DNA from: Sporocytophaga myxococcoides DSM 11118
Lineage (GTDB): Bacteria > Bacteroidota > Bacteroidia > Cytophagales > Cytophagaceae
DNA: 64,000 bases
Direction of reading: 5' to 3'
NCBI RefSeq assembly: GCF_000426725.1
Contig: NZ_KE384561.1
Coordinates: 1-64,000, forward strand
Of the stretch, positions 33,021 through 42,450 are shown in pieces. The position numbers and the translations under genes were made by a program. Under the pieces are notes generated by a model. The model made no database searches and had not been told where the DNA came from. It saw nothing but the letters and a program-made list of their open reading frames with translations. Numbering within the stretch: the stretch's first letter is position 1; each line of letters begins with the position of its first letter.

Positions 33021-36000
33021 TTAAAAAATTTCACTTACAAAACTTTCTTCTTTAGCTGGTTCATCAACCAGTATTTTAGCTCTTTTAGCTGATTTATCTT
33101 TTGACAGATAAGTATACATTGCAGGAATTACATAAAGTGTAAACAACAATGATATCATCAATCCTCCTACTATAACAATACCCATTCCCATTCTGCTTTT
33201 TGCAGCGGCACCAAATGCAATAGCGATTGGTAATGCACCCAATGCTGTTGCCAAACTTGTCATTAATATCGGTCTTAACCTTCCGTTTGCTGCTTCCAGC
33301 GCGGCTGTTCGAACATCCCTTCCGGATTCTTTTAGGTGATTCGCAAACTCGACTATAAGAATACCATTTTTCGTTACCAGTCCGATTAGCATAATCATTC
33401 CGATCTGACTGAATATGTTATTGGTCTGATTAAAATACCATAAAGATATTACTCCACCTGCAACAGCCAAAGGTACAGTAAGCATGATGATAAATGGATC
33501 TACGAAACTTTCAAACTGAGCTGCCAGAATCAGATATACGAGAATCAAAGCCAATATAAATATGTAAGATGTATTTGTTGAACTCTCGGCAAAGTCTCTT
33601 GCCTGACCTATCAATGCAGTTGAAAAGGAATCATCCAGCACCTTGTCTCTTATGGCATCCATTGCCGCCACACCATCGCCGATGGTTTTACCAGGAGCTA
33701 ATCCTGCTGATATCGTAGCAGCCTGATACCTGTTAAACCTGAACAACTGAGGCGGACTGCTTGACTCTTCAAACTCCACCAGGTTATCAAGTTGGATTAA
33801 ATTACCTGAAGTATTTCTTACATATATATTTTTCAAATCAACAGACTCATTTCTATTGACTCTGTCAAACTGACCTATTACCTGATATTGTCTTCCATTC
33901 ATTGAGAAGAAACCAAAACGTTGTCCACTCAAAGCAAGCTGTAAAGTCTGAGCGATATCAGAAACATTTACACCTACTTCCCTTGCCTTTTCACGGTTTA
34001 TACGAACCTGAATATCTGGTCTGTTGAATTTAAGATTCACATCTACAATTGAAAATGTAGGATCTTTTTGGGCTTCATCCATAAACTTCGGAAGATATTC
34101 TTCAAGCTTCTCAAAATCCGGGGCCTGAATAATATACTGAATGGGAAGTCCTCTTACACCTGTGTTGATTGTCTGATCCTGTCCAACCTGCACTTTAGCT
34201 TCAGGGAACTTTTTCATCAACTGATTGATCTTATCGACAATCTCCTGTTGGCTTCTTTCCCTTTTATCAGGATCTACCAACGGTATTCTTGAGAAACCTG
34301 AATTAACTCCACCAGAACTTGAACCACCCGGACTTGAAGCAGTGATGGCCATTACAAGTCTATTTTCAGGAATAGAATCGCGGATCAGTTGAACATACTT
34401 TTGCATGAACTCATCAGTATATTCATAAGATGCTCCTTCCGGTAAGGTCATAGTGATACGTAACATACTTCTGTCTTCAGTCGGAGCAACTTCAGCAGGA
34501 ATGATCTTCCAGATAAATACAGTGCTTACAACAGCTACACCAACTATCACAAATGCCATCCAACGGCGTTTAAAGAAGTTATCCAGAGATCTTGCATAGG
34601 ATTCATTTAACCAGACAAAGAATGGCTCTGAATATGTATAAAACCTGCTCTTTTTAGTATGATCATGAACAAGCCATGCATTCAGCATAGGTGTGAGGCT
34701 AAGTGAAACGAATATTGAAATCAGAACGGCAGAAGATACAACTATTCCAAATTCCTTAAACAGCTTTCCAACAAAGCCTTCCATGAATATGATGGGAAGA
34801 AATATAGCTGCAAGCGTAATGGATGTGGAGATAACTGCAAATGTTATTTCCTTCGAACCATCTATAGCAGCTTGAAACGGAGACATTCCCTGTTCTAGCT
34901 TCTTGAAAATATTTTCTGTAACAACAATACCATCATCTACAACCAGTCCTGTAGCAAGGACAATGGCCAGAAGTGTAAGTACATTGATAGAAAAACCGAA
35001 AATGAACATAACAAAAAATGTTCCGACAAGAGATACGGGAATATCTATCAAAGGGCGCAGCGCAATAGACCAGTCTCTAAAGAACAAATAGATAATTATT
35101 ACAACCAGCAAGATTGCGATGATAAGCGTTTCTGTTACCTCCGTTATTGATTTTGTGATAAATTTAGTGTTATCAGTTGAAACGGCAAGTTTAAAATCAG
35201 GGGGCAATTCTTTCTGAAGCTGATCATATCTTTTATAAAACTCTTCCGCAATCTCCGTATGATTGGCTCCCGGCTGGGGAACAATGGAACAGCCTAAACT
35301 AGGAATATCATTTATTCTGAAAATGGATTCTTCATTCTCTGCACCTAACCTCGCGTATCCGATATCCTGAAGACGTACAACCTTGCCGGAAGCGGCCTTA
35401 ATAATCATATTATTAAATCCGGTTTCATCCTTAAATTTGGCATTGGCTTTTACAGTCAATTCGGTTCTGTTTCCTTCCAGCCTCCCTGTAGGAAGTTCCA
35501 CATTCTCTTTATCCAAAGCCTGCCTTACATCCTGAAGAGTTACTTTAAAAGCAGCAAGCTTTACAGGATCAAGCCATAGTCTCATTGCAAATTTTTTCTC
35601 TCCGAAAAGATAAACATAACCAACGCCCTTAATTGTCTGAAGCCGTGGAAGGATCATATTGTCTACATAATCATTGAGCTCCAGATCTGTCATTTTATCA
35701 TTAGTAATGGTCATTACAATGATATACTCCCCACCTACGTCCTTGCTCACAACAGGAGGAGCGTCCAAATCCTGAGGCAAAGAACGAAGCGTCTGAGAGA
35801 CCTTATCTCTAACATCATTGGCAGCTGTCTCAAGATCAGCGTCAAGATTAAATTCTACTGAAATAGAACTTGAACCAAGGCTGCTCGTTGAAGATATAGA
35901 CTTAACACCTTCAATACCATTCAAGGCCTTTTCCAGCGGGTAGGTTATCTGCGCTTCAACGATCTCAGCACTTGCACCTGCATAGGAAGTCCTTACCGAA

Positions 36001-36134
36001 ACCATCGGCGCTTCCACAACAGGAAACTCTCGTATACCAAGCGACCTGAATCCCATAAAGCCAAAGAAGAGAATGATGAGATTCATTACTATGGCTAGTA
36101 CCGGCCTCTTGATACTTAATGTCGATAAACTCAT
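33021..36134 (-). CDS. RND-family efflux transporter permease (HAE1/AcrB-like)
   Basis: A 1037-aa inner-membrane protein with the RND layout: TM1 (LAIVMNLIILFFGFMGF), large periplasmic loop, TM2-TM7, second loop, TM8-TM12. Proton-relay Asp pair in TM4 (ATGLVVDDGIVVTENIF) and the conserved Lys in TM10 (GLVTKNGILIVEFANHL) are present. It would export lipophilic compounds by proton antiport, in complex with the adaptor encoded seven bases upstream. No outer-membrane channel gene accompanies the pair, so a TolC-like protein elsewhere must complete it. Substrate unknown. A strong terminator follows. Confidence 0.93.
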   Translation of the reverse strand: MSLSTLSIKRPVLAIVMNLIILFFGFMGFRSLGIREFPVVEAPMVSVRTSYAGASAEIVEAQITYPLEKALNGIEGVKSISSTSSLGSSSISVEFNLDADLETAANDVRDKVSQTLRSLPQDLDAPPVVSKDVGGEYIIVMTITNDKMTDLELNDYVDNMILPRLQTIKGVGYVYLFGEKKFAMRLWLDPVKLAAFKVTLQDVRQALDKENVELPTGRLEGNRTELTVKANAKFKDETGFNNMIIKAASGKVVRLQDIGYARLGAENEESIFRINDIPSLGCSIVPQPGANHTEIAEEFYKRYDQLQKELPPDFKLAVSTDNTKFITKSITEVTETLIIAILLVVIIIYLFFRDWSIALRPLIDIPVSLVGTFFVMFIFGFSINVLTLLAIVLATGLVVDDGIVVTENIFKKLEQGMSPFQAAIDGSKEITFAVISTSITLAAIFLPIIFMEGFVGKLFKEFGIVVSSAVLISIFVSLSLTPMLNAWLVHDHTKKSRFYTYSEPFFVWLNESYARSLDNFFKRRWMAFVIVGVAVVSTVFIWKIIPAEVAPTEDRSMLRITMTLPEGASYEYTDEFMQKYVQLIRDSIPENRLVMAITASSPGGSSSGGVNSGFSRIPLVDPDKRERSQQEIVDKINQLMKKFPEAKVQVGQDQTINTGVRGLPIQYIIQAPDFEKLEEYLPKFMDEAQKDPTFSIVDVNLKFNRPDIQVRINREKAREVGVNVSDIAQTLQLALSGQRFGFFSMNGRQYQVIGQFDRVNRNESVDLKNIYVRNTSGNLIQLDNLVEFEESSSPPQLFRFNRYQAATISAGLAPGKTIGDGVAAMDAIRDKVLDDSFSTALIGQARDFAESSTNTSYIFILALILVYLILAAQFESFVDPFIIMLTVPLAVAGGVISLWYFNQTNNIFSQIGMIMLIGLVTKNGILIVEFANHLKESGRDVRTAALEAANGRLRPILMTSLATALGALPIAIAFGAAAKSRMGMGIVIVGGLMISLLFTLYVIPAMYTYLSKDKSAKRAKILVDEPAKEESFVSEIF

Positions 36135-36141
36135 AAGTCAA

Positions 36142-37233
36142 TTATCCCTCTCTGTTTACTGCAACTCTTTCCTTTGACTTCACAACTTTAACTTTAGCTT
36201 CATTCTTAAGCCTGAAATTTCCGTTGATCACAACCGAATCACCAACTGAAATACCAGATACAATCTGTAGAAAATCTTCTGTACGAATACCGGTTCTGAC
36301 TATCTTTTCTTGAGCGATTCCATCCTTCACTACAAAGACAATTTTATTATTAGTTACCGGAACTATTGCTTCTGTAGGCACAAATAATGTTTTAGAATTT
36401 TCATTTTGCTTAAGCTCAACATTTACAAATGTTCCAGGTAAAAGCTTTCCATTGGTATTTGCGCAAATTGCATGATAGCGAACACTTCTGCTATCAGTAT
36501 CGACTGCCGGATCTTTAATTATGATTTTAGCAGAAAAGACATCCTTCAAACCTTCAGCTCTGAACTGAATCTCATCACCTGTCTGAATAATTGCAGAATA
36601 TTTTTCAGGAAGATAAAATTCAATCTTAACAGGATCTACCTGATAAATAGAAGCAGCAGTGATAGCTGGAGTTATATATGCACCAGGGCCAAGAGAATGT
36701 ATACCGATCAAACCATTAAAAGGAGCCCTGATTTCTGTTTTTGCAATCTGTGTTTGCACGAAAGCGCTATCAGCTCTTAATGTTAAAAGATTTGCCAAAG
36801 CATTATCGTATTCCTGTTTGCTGATACCATTTATTTCCAATAGCTGACGTTGCCTTTCTTCGTTTGATGAAGCAAGTTTAATCTGAGCTTTTAGCTTTGT
36901 TAACTGAGCCTGATATTCTGCATCATTTACTTTCAATAAAAGTGTTCCGCTTTTTACAAATTGCCCTTCTGGAAGATTCAGATAAATTACTCTGCCACTT
37001 GCCTCAGCTTTCAGCTCAGTTGCTTCATTGGCAAGTATGGTTCCTGTAGCATAAACTTTAGGTTGTATACTTTCATTACCTACAACGAAAACAGAAACCG
37101 GGGTAGAGAGCTTATCTGGAGATTTTTTTGCAGTGTTTGACTTACCCTTATCAGTTGTAAAAAACTTTGCTTTTATAAATATCAAAGCACTTAATATCGT
37201 TGCTATGATGAAGTAGATTTTAAATCTTCTCAT
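36142..37233 (-). CDS. RND efflux periplasmic adaptor (membrane fusion protein)
   Basis: A 363-aa protein with an N-terminal membrane anchor (residues 5-24; no lipobox), a split lipoyl domain (GRVIYLNLPEGQFVKSGTLL and IRAPFNGLIGIHSLGPGAYI), a helical hairpin (about 100-150), a beta-barrel and a membrane-proximal domain (IVRTGIRTEDFLQIVSG). It links the permease 33021-36134 to an outer-membrane channel. First gene of the two-gene operon; the start lies downstream of the terminator at 37286-37320. Confidence 0.92.
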   Translation of the reverse strand: MRRFKIYFIIATILSALIFIKAKFFTTDKGKSNTAKKSPDKLSTPVSVFVVGNESIQPKVYATGTILANEATELKAEASGRVIYLNLPEGQFVKSGTLLLKVNDAEYQAQLTKLKAQIKLASSNEERQRQLLEINGISKQEYDNALANLLTLRADSAFVQTQIAKTEIRAPFNGLIGIHSLGPGAYITPAITAASIYQVDPVKIEFYLPEKYSAIIQTGDEIQFRAEGLKDVFSAKIIIKDPAVDTDSRSVRYHAICANTNGKLLPGTFVNVELKQNENSKTLFVPTEAIVPVTNNKIVFVVKDGIAQEKIVRTGIRTEDFLQIVSGISVGDSVVINGNFRLKNEAKVKVVKSKERVAVNREG

Positions 37234-37285
37234 TGCTTAAGCTTAATTGGTGGTGAATTAAAATTTTAAATTCAAAATAAAACAA

Positions 37286-37320
37286 CCTTGTTCTGCTCCT
37301 GAATATTGAGCAGAACAAGG
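37286..37320 (-). terminator. Terminator of the desaturase operon
   Basis: Perfect 13-base arms CCTTGTTCTGCTC / GAGCAGAACAAGG, followed on the minus strand by a T-rich tract. It separates the desaturase-family operon from the RND adaptor gene. Confidence 0.75.
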
Positions 37321-37353
37321 ACATTCGATATGACTATCTCATATTTATTTATA

Positions 37354-38328
37354 CTAAACAGCTACCTGATTATATTGAGGTTCCTCCAGAAGCTCCTTAT
37401 GCAATGCTGGTTCCGGAAGATTACTCTTTAAGTCTTTAACTGTGTATCCTCCTGTCTCTCCCACTTCATCGTAAAATTCAGGACCTCCAACAGCCAGTTC
37501 ACTTCCGACTTTCTTTGACTTGAAGAAAGGCCATAAGAATTGAACGTACCACTCTTCTTTGTAGTAGTGTTTCACTCCATACCCTGCAGGATATTGTCTT
37601 GTAATAAGTCCTGTACCAAAGATGAGGTCCCAGATAAAGAACATATTCCCGAAGTTACCTTTATAGTGGCCAACACCATCATTTGCATCAGCATGATGTG
37701 CGTGATGAGTAGCAGGTGTAGAGATAAGCCTTTCAAGAACCCATGCTAAGGGACGTAAAAATTTGTACTTATAAAATGGTTTATCCCAAGCAATACTGGA
37801 GTGCGCTGATAAAGTGATAAGCGACTTTATACCTTTCACAAATAAGGCAGGAAAACCTAATCCTAGAAAGACAAGCGTTGCAGTAAGATATGTTTGAGAA
37901 AAGAAAACTGTGTAGATGATGTTTTGTCTGCTTGCCATTGCCATCCCCATATAGGAAGCAGAATGGTGCGTTCTGTGAAATCTCCACAACCATGGAATTT
38001 CGTGATGAAGACGATGATACCAATACTGAGTAAGGTCATCTGCTACTGCTATTATTGCAAAACCGAACCAGAAAGGAATCCAAGAAAATATCCCCATCAT
38101 GCCAGGAAACAGTACAGGCAATGCTTTCAGAGTGAAGAATGCAAAAACAGGAGCTAATAGAATCTTTGGAGCTGCATAGCAAATTAGGTCTGTAGCCTTT
38201 TCATTTTCATCCCAGTCATGTTTATCATACAGACCTACTAAAAATTCTGTAATACCTAATACCAAGACAATCACAGATAGCCCCCAGGAGCCAAGGTTTT
38301 CGAATACTGATGTAATGATTTCTTTCAT
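37354..38328 (-). CDS. Fatty-acid hydroxylase/sterol-desaturase superfamily protein
   Basis: A 324-aa membrane protein with five or so TM helices and the three di-iron histidine boxes: YWYHRLHHE (about 104-112), FHRTHHSAS (about 118-126) and the late ATHHAHHADAND (about 206-217). Such enzymes hydroxylate or desaturate lipids at a di-iron centre using oxygen. The substrate (fatty acid, sphinganine-like lipid, carotenoid) is not predictable. It is preceded on the same strand by two very small membrane-protein genes at 4- and 11-bp spacing, so all three form one operon. Confidence 0.85.
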   Translation of the reverse strand: MKEIITSVFENLGSWGLSVIVLVLGITEFLVGLYDKHDWDENEKATDLICYAAPKILLAPVFAFFTLKALPVLFPGMMGIFSWIPFWFGFAIIAVADDLTQYWYHRLHHEIPWLWRFHRTHHSASYMGMAMASRQNIIYTVFFSQTYLTATLVFLGLGFPALFVKGIKSLITLSAHSSIAWDKPFYKYKFLRPLAWVLERLISTPATHHAHHADANDGVGHYKGNFGNMFFIWDLIFGTGLITRQYPAGYGVKHYYKEEWYVQFLWPFFKSKKVGSELAVGGPEFYDEVGETGGYTVKDLKSNLPEPALHKELLEEPQYNQVAV

Positions 38329-38339
38329 AGCTTTGCTTT

Positions 38340-38522
38340 TTATTTCTTTTTATATCTGTCAAATTGACCATAATATGCTTTCTGATCTTTATTCTTCCAT
38401 GGCTTCTCTCCTGTGACCTTCAGGTATATAAACAAAGCCACTACAGGCAATGAGTACAATACTATACTCAGCAATGCATTTCTGATAATTCGATTTCTTA
38501 TTGATGGATCCGGTGCAGACAT
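38340..38522 (-). CDS. Small membrane protein (60 aa)
   Basis: One TM helix (residues about 15-36, NALLSIVLYSLPVVALFIYL) between a short N-terminus and a basic, Lys/Tyr-rich tail. It lies 11 bp before the desaturase-family gene and four bp after the other small membrane gene. No family recognised; the context suggests an accessory or stabilising subunit of the desaturase-like enzyme (inferred). Confidence 0.65.
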   Translation of the reverse strand: MSAPDPSIRNRIIRNALLSIVLYSLPVVALFIYLKVTGEKPWKNKDQKAYYGQFDRYKKK

Positions 38523-38526
38523 AGCC

Positions 38527-38724
38527 TTATTGATTTAGATTAATACTTGATTCAGTTTTGTTTACCGGAGCTTCCTGCTCTACCTGAAAAATGCTGGCTG
38601 TAAGCAAAAGACCTCCAACTATAATGATTATCGGAGCAAGGTAAATCAACACTGTCACCCCTATTTTTTTAATAATTAATAAAGCATCATTTAGTGCTAT
38701 TTTAGATCTCGACTCTTTAATCAT
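38527..38724 (-). CDS. Small membrane protein (65 aa)
   Basis: First gene of the three-gene operon. One strongly hydrophobic helix (about 18-44, KIGVTVLIYLAPIIIIVGGL) with a short polar tail. It shares size and layout with the next protein but little sequence. The promoter region contains an inverted repeat (38791-38823). Function unknown. Confidence 0.65.
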   Translation of the reverse strand: MIKESRSKIALNDALLIIKKIGVTVLIYLAPIIIIVGGLLLTASIFQVEQEAPVNKTESSINLNQ

Positions 38725-38790
38725 ATATATTCTATCGGTTAAGTAGATTTTTATAAATAAAAAAACAAATCTTATAAGTAAACCTTCATG

Positions 38791-38823
38791 ATAGTTTTTT
38801 ACTTTTCGTAGGTAAAAAACTAT
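38791..38823. promoter_or_regulatory. Inverted repeat upstream of the desaturase operon
   Basis: Perfect 12-base arms ATAGTTTTTTAC / GTAAAAAACTAT with a 9-base spacer, 67-99 bp upstream of the operon's first start. It may be an operator for the minus-strand operon. The rest of 38725-39079 is the A+T-rich divergent promoter region towards the TonB receptor. Confidence 0.45.
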
Positions 38824-39079
38824 ATGATGAATTATTAAATGAATTGATTATTGTTTTTCCACCAGGTGGCTTAATGGATTGTAAAGATATATCTTTTATT
38901 AATTGCATATTTTTCCAATCGGCCAGAATACCACTACAAAAACAATTTATATGACGAATCCGGATTTTATTACCCTAATATTCTTAACAGTATATAAAAT
39001 ACTGTTTTCGGTTTCATACCACTAAACTAAGGTAAAATCAAAATTTAACAGACTTTTTATATCTTTAGCGCACAGGACT

Positions 39080-41218
39080 ATGCAGATATTTCTCAGAAAC
39101 ATTATCATTGTTATCCTTGCTCACGCTACGCTCTCTTTGAAAGCGCAAATGACGACGGACTCTTTAGCTACGATTGAAATCAAAGCAAGCAGAAACAATT
39201 CAGATCTTAAATCTATACCTTCAGCAACCACCCTCATTGGTAAAGATCTGTTTCAGACAAATAGAACAGGAATATTTATAGAGGATGCCTTAAAAAATGT
39301 GCCTGGTGTATTTGTTCAAAACAGAAATAATTTTGCTCAGGGGGAAAGAATCATCATCAGAGGCCAAGGAAGCAGATCTGCTTTTGGGTTGCGCAATATT
39401 AAAGTATTTATGGATGGTATTCCACTTACTTCCGCAGATGGAACCACTCAGTTAACGGGCGCAGATCTGTTTTCCATATCATCTATAGAAGTTTTAAGAG
39501 GACCATCATCACAAATATATGGAAATTCATCCGGAGGTGTGATTTATCTCAAATCTGACCTTCCTAGTCAAAGAGGATATTCCTTTGAAAACTTTCTTAT
39601 CTCTGGTTCTTATGGGTTATTTAAAGCAGGTCTTAAATTCAGCAGGTCCAATAATAAATCTTCCCTTTTAATAAGTGGAAATGTAACTGATATTAAAGGT
39701 TACAGAGAATTTTCAAATGCTCGTTTTTATACGTTGAATATGGCTGTAAAAAAGAAGCTGAAAAAAAACTACACACTTTCCTTCATTCAAAACATCTATT
39801 ACGCACCATATCTTTATAATCCTTCCGGATTAACATATGCAGAGACAAGCGATCCGCAAAAGACCAGAATGGCTATAAAGAAAAGTGCCAGCGGTAAGAC
39901 AGTGCTTCAGGGAATAAGCGGTATCAACCTCATTAAAAAATTATCAGGTAATCAGGAGCTTGATCTTTCAGCCTTTTATCTTGGTAGAAAGCTCAACAAT
40001 CCTATTATCGGAAGATATATTGACCTGACAAGACATTCAGGAGGAGCCAGATTGGCATATATCAAAAAAATTGATCTCGATAAAACTTTCATAAACATCA
40101 GAACAGGGATTGATTATGAGTTTCAATCTGATAAACGATCAGAATATGAGAATAAAGGTGTTACTGATAAAGATCTTGCAGAACTTCCCATACAGGATCT
40201 CATTTCCGCAGTAGCAAAGGGAAAGTTTTTATTAAAGCAAAATGAACATATCCATAACGGAGGATTGTATGTCCTTTCTGATATTGAGAGACAGAGGCTC
40301 AAGCTGACTATGGCTTTAAGATACGATCTGATTAATTTTTCAGTAGCAGATAAATTAACTGACTCAATTAATCAGTCGGGCGGCAAAACATTTTATAAAC
40401 TGAATCCGGGAGCAGGTCTCACTTATCAAGTCAATGATTACTCATATATTTATTCCAATTTTTCAACCTCTTTTCAAACTCCAACTGCAAATGAGTTCAG
40501 TAATAATATAAATGGCAGTGGCTTCAACAAACAGCTTCAGCCCGAAAGGACTCATAGCGGTGAAGCTGGGCTCAGAATATTCAAAACATTCTATTACATT
40601 GATGTGGCTACTTTTTATGTAAGAACAACAAACCAGCTTATACCTTACCAGACAAGCTCGGGAGGAGATCAGGTCTTTTACCGCAATGCAGCTGCAACGC
40701 AAAACAAAGGATTAGAAGTAAGCGGATTTGTTATGCCTATAAGAGGGTTAAAAATAAATATTAATTATACCCTAATGGATTATACCTTTGTTGATTATCA
40801 ATACAACTCAAAAGGTCAAATACTCCAACTGAAAGGTAATAAGGTACCAGGAACCGCCAATCATAGAGTTTATTCCAATCTAGCTTTTATTCCGGTTAAG
40901 AATTTTATCATTGAGATGAGTGGTCAATGGAACGGAAAAGTTTACACAAACGACCTTAATGATTCTGAACCAGGAACGGCAAACACAGGTGTATTTATAA
41001 ATAAAAGCTATTGGACCTTTGACACAAAAGTTGGATATACTTTTGAAGCCGGTTCACTAGCTTTTAATATCTTTGGTGGAATAAATAATCTATTTAACAT
41101 GAATTATTCCGGTTCAGTTATTCCCAATGCTGCTGGCCAAAGATACTTTGAACCCTCTCCAGGAAGAAATATTTATATTGGTTTAAAGACCTCTCTTAAG
41201 AAGGAGAAATCAAAATAA
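39080..41218 (+). CDS. TonB-dependent outer-membrane receptor
   Basis: A 712-aa protein with a signal peptide (residues 1-22) and a plug domain (about 30-155) containing FIEDALKNVPGVFVQNRNNF, RIIIRGQGSRSAFGLRNIKV and IEVLRGPSSQIYGNSSGGVI. The remainder is a 22-strand-type beta-barrel ending with an aromatic-rich strand (RNIYIGLKTSL). It lacks the carboxypeptidase-like N-terminal extension and SusD partner of polysaccharide systems, so it resembles a siderophore or metal-complex receptor; the ligand is unknown. It overlaps the convergent phzF-like gene by nine bases. Confidence 0.92.
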   Translation: MQIFLRNIIIVILAHATLSLKAQMTTDSLATIEIKASRNNSDLKSIPSATTLIGKDLFQTNRTGIFIEDALKNVPGVFVQNRNNFAQGERIIIRGQGSRSAFGLRNIKVFMDGIPLTSADGTTQLTGADLFSISSIEVLRGPSSQIYGNSSGGVIYLKSDLPSQRGYSFENFLISGSYGLFKAGLKFSRSNNKSSLLISGNVTDIKGYREFSNARFYTLNMAVKKKLKKNYTLSFIQNIYYAPYLYNPSGLTYAETSDPQKTRMAIKKSASGKTVLQGISGINLIKKLSGNQELDLSAFYLGRKLNNPIIGRYIDLTRHSGGARLAYIKKIDLDKTFINIRTGIDYEFQSDKRSEYENKGVTDKDLAELPIQDLISAVAKGKFLLKQNEHIHNGGLYVLSDIERQRLKLTMALRYDLINFSVADKLTDSINQSGGKTFYKLNPGAGLTYQVNDYSYIYSNFSTSFQTPTANEFSNNINGSGFNKQLQPERTHSGEAGLRIFKTFYYIDVATFYVRTTNQLIPYQTSSGGDQVFYRNAAATQNKGLEVSGFVMPIRGLKININYTLMDYTFVDYQYNSKGQILQLKGNKVPGTANHRVYSNLAFIPVKNFIIEMSGQWNGKVYTNDLNDSEPGTANTGVFINKSYWTFDTKVGYTFEAGSLAFNIFGGINNLFNMNYSGSVIPNAAGQRYFEPSPGRNIYIGLKTSLKKEKSK

Positions 41219-41998
41219 GATTTCTCCTTTTATCACTGTAACCGCTTTACCTGTAAGATAAACGCGATCATTATCTAGCACTACATTAATTTGACCTCCT
41301 CTTTTGGAAGCCTGATAAGCCTGAAATGAATTCCTACCCAGAACCTTATTCCAATAGGTAGCCAACATGCAATGAGCAGAACCTGTTACGGGATCTTCAT
41401 CAATTCCAAAAGCAGGACCGAAAACCCTTGACACAAAATCAAACTCATTATCTCTTGATGTAATGATAACCACAAATTCACCTAACTTTAGTATGTTTTC
41501 TGAAACAGGAAAGAAGTTTTTTACTTCATTACTATCCTTAAGTTCAATCAACATATAGCCTTTATCAGATTCTGCAAAACCAACTGGTTCAACTCCAAGC
41601 TGAGCTTTCACCAATTCTTTCGAATTAGTTTCCTCCCCTTTAATAGCAGGGAAATCCAATTGAATACTTTCCCCCACTCTTTCTGCAGACAATACCCCTG
41701 ATAATGTATGAAAATCTATTTTGTCTGACTGAGTAATCCCTTCCTGCCACATAATATGAGCTGTAGCAAGAGTTGCATGGCCACATAACTTTACTTCTTT
41801 TTCCGGAGTAAACCACCTAAGGTTATATCCATCTTTGAGAGGATAAGCAAATGCAGTTTCTGCAAGATTCATTTCATTAGCAATTTTCTGCATTAATTGT
41901 TCTTCCATTGGAGCTTCCAGAACCATCACTCCGGCAGGATTTCCTCTAAAAGCGACATCTGTAAATGCATCAACCTGATATATATTTCTATTAGGCAT
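41210..41998 (-). CDS. PhzF-family isomerase
   Basis: A 262-aa protein with the two-lobed PhzF/DapF-like fold. Catalytic Glu47 is in NEMNLAETAF; GHATLATAHIMW and GIDEDPVTGSAHC (the mirrored GSAH motif) are conserved. Family members catalyse isomerisation of small amino-acid-derived substrates; for most, including this one, the substrate is unknown. There are no phenazine genes nearby. Convergent with the TonB receptor (9-bp overlap). Confidence 0.9.
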   Translation of the reverse strand: MPNRNIYQVDAFTDVAFRGNPAGVMVLEAPMEEQLMQKIANEMNLAETAFAYPLKDGYNLRWFTPEKEVKLCGHATLATAHIMWQEGITQSDKIDFHTLSGVLSAERVGESIQLDFPAIKGEETNSKELVKAQLGVEPVGFAESDKGYMLIELKDSNEVKNFFPVSENILKLGEFVVIITSRDNEFDFVSRVFGPAFGIDEDPVTGSAHCMLATYWNKVLGRNSFQAYQASKRGGQINVVLDNDRVYLTGKAVTVIKGEILF

Positions 41999-42032
41999 AA
42001 AAGTGAATATTTAATTGTAAAAAATATACGAA

Positions 42033-42395
42033 TTATTTCTTGTAAAGCAACCAATCTCCTCCTGATACGACAGGAAGATGAGAGGTTTTACTATTATCAT
42101 TTAAAATATAAATGTAAAAATCAAAACCTGGTAATATTTTTCTCTGATACTCCTCCCCTTCATACTCGTCAAGTGATACTAATATATCTTCATCTTTAAT
42201 AGCAAACATATCACCTATTACCATATCTTCCGGATCTGCTGTGTAGACAGCAAAAGGATATTCTCCTGCATCGTAAAGTTTAATACCGGAGACAGATATT
42301 CCCTGGTGAAACAACTTACATCCTTTCATGAAATGATTCGCAGTTCCTCCTTTTCTTAAAGTTCCATATACAAATATCTTTTCAACCTTCACCAT
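42033..42395 (-). CDS. Gamma-glutamylcyclotransferase-like (AIG2/GGCT) protein
   Basis: A 120-aa protein with the BtrG/AIG2 fold signature FVYGTLRKGGTANHFM at the N-terminus and the likely catalytic Glu in LDEYEGEEY. Such proteins may release 5-oxoproline from gamma-glutamyl peptides, though bacterial members are largely untested. It lies 34 bp upstream (in coordinates) of the phzF-like gene on the same strand, so the two may be co-transcribed. Confidence 0.85.
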   Translation of the reverse strand: MVKVEKIFVYGTLRKGGTANHFMKGCKLFHQGISVSGIKLYDAGEYPFAVYTADPEDMVIGDMFAIKDEDILVSLDEYEGEEYQRKILPGFDFYIYILNDNSKTSHLPVVSGGDWLLYKK

Positions 42396-42450
42396 GTAAA
42401 GATATAAACATATCTTTTATAGAACTATCAACCCATCTAAATCTTCAGGT

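Noticed and set aside
33021-37233. Complete tripartite RND efflux operon
   Set aside because: Adaptor and permease are present but no TolC-like channel is adjacent, so the operon is only two-thirds of the complex.
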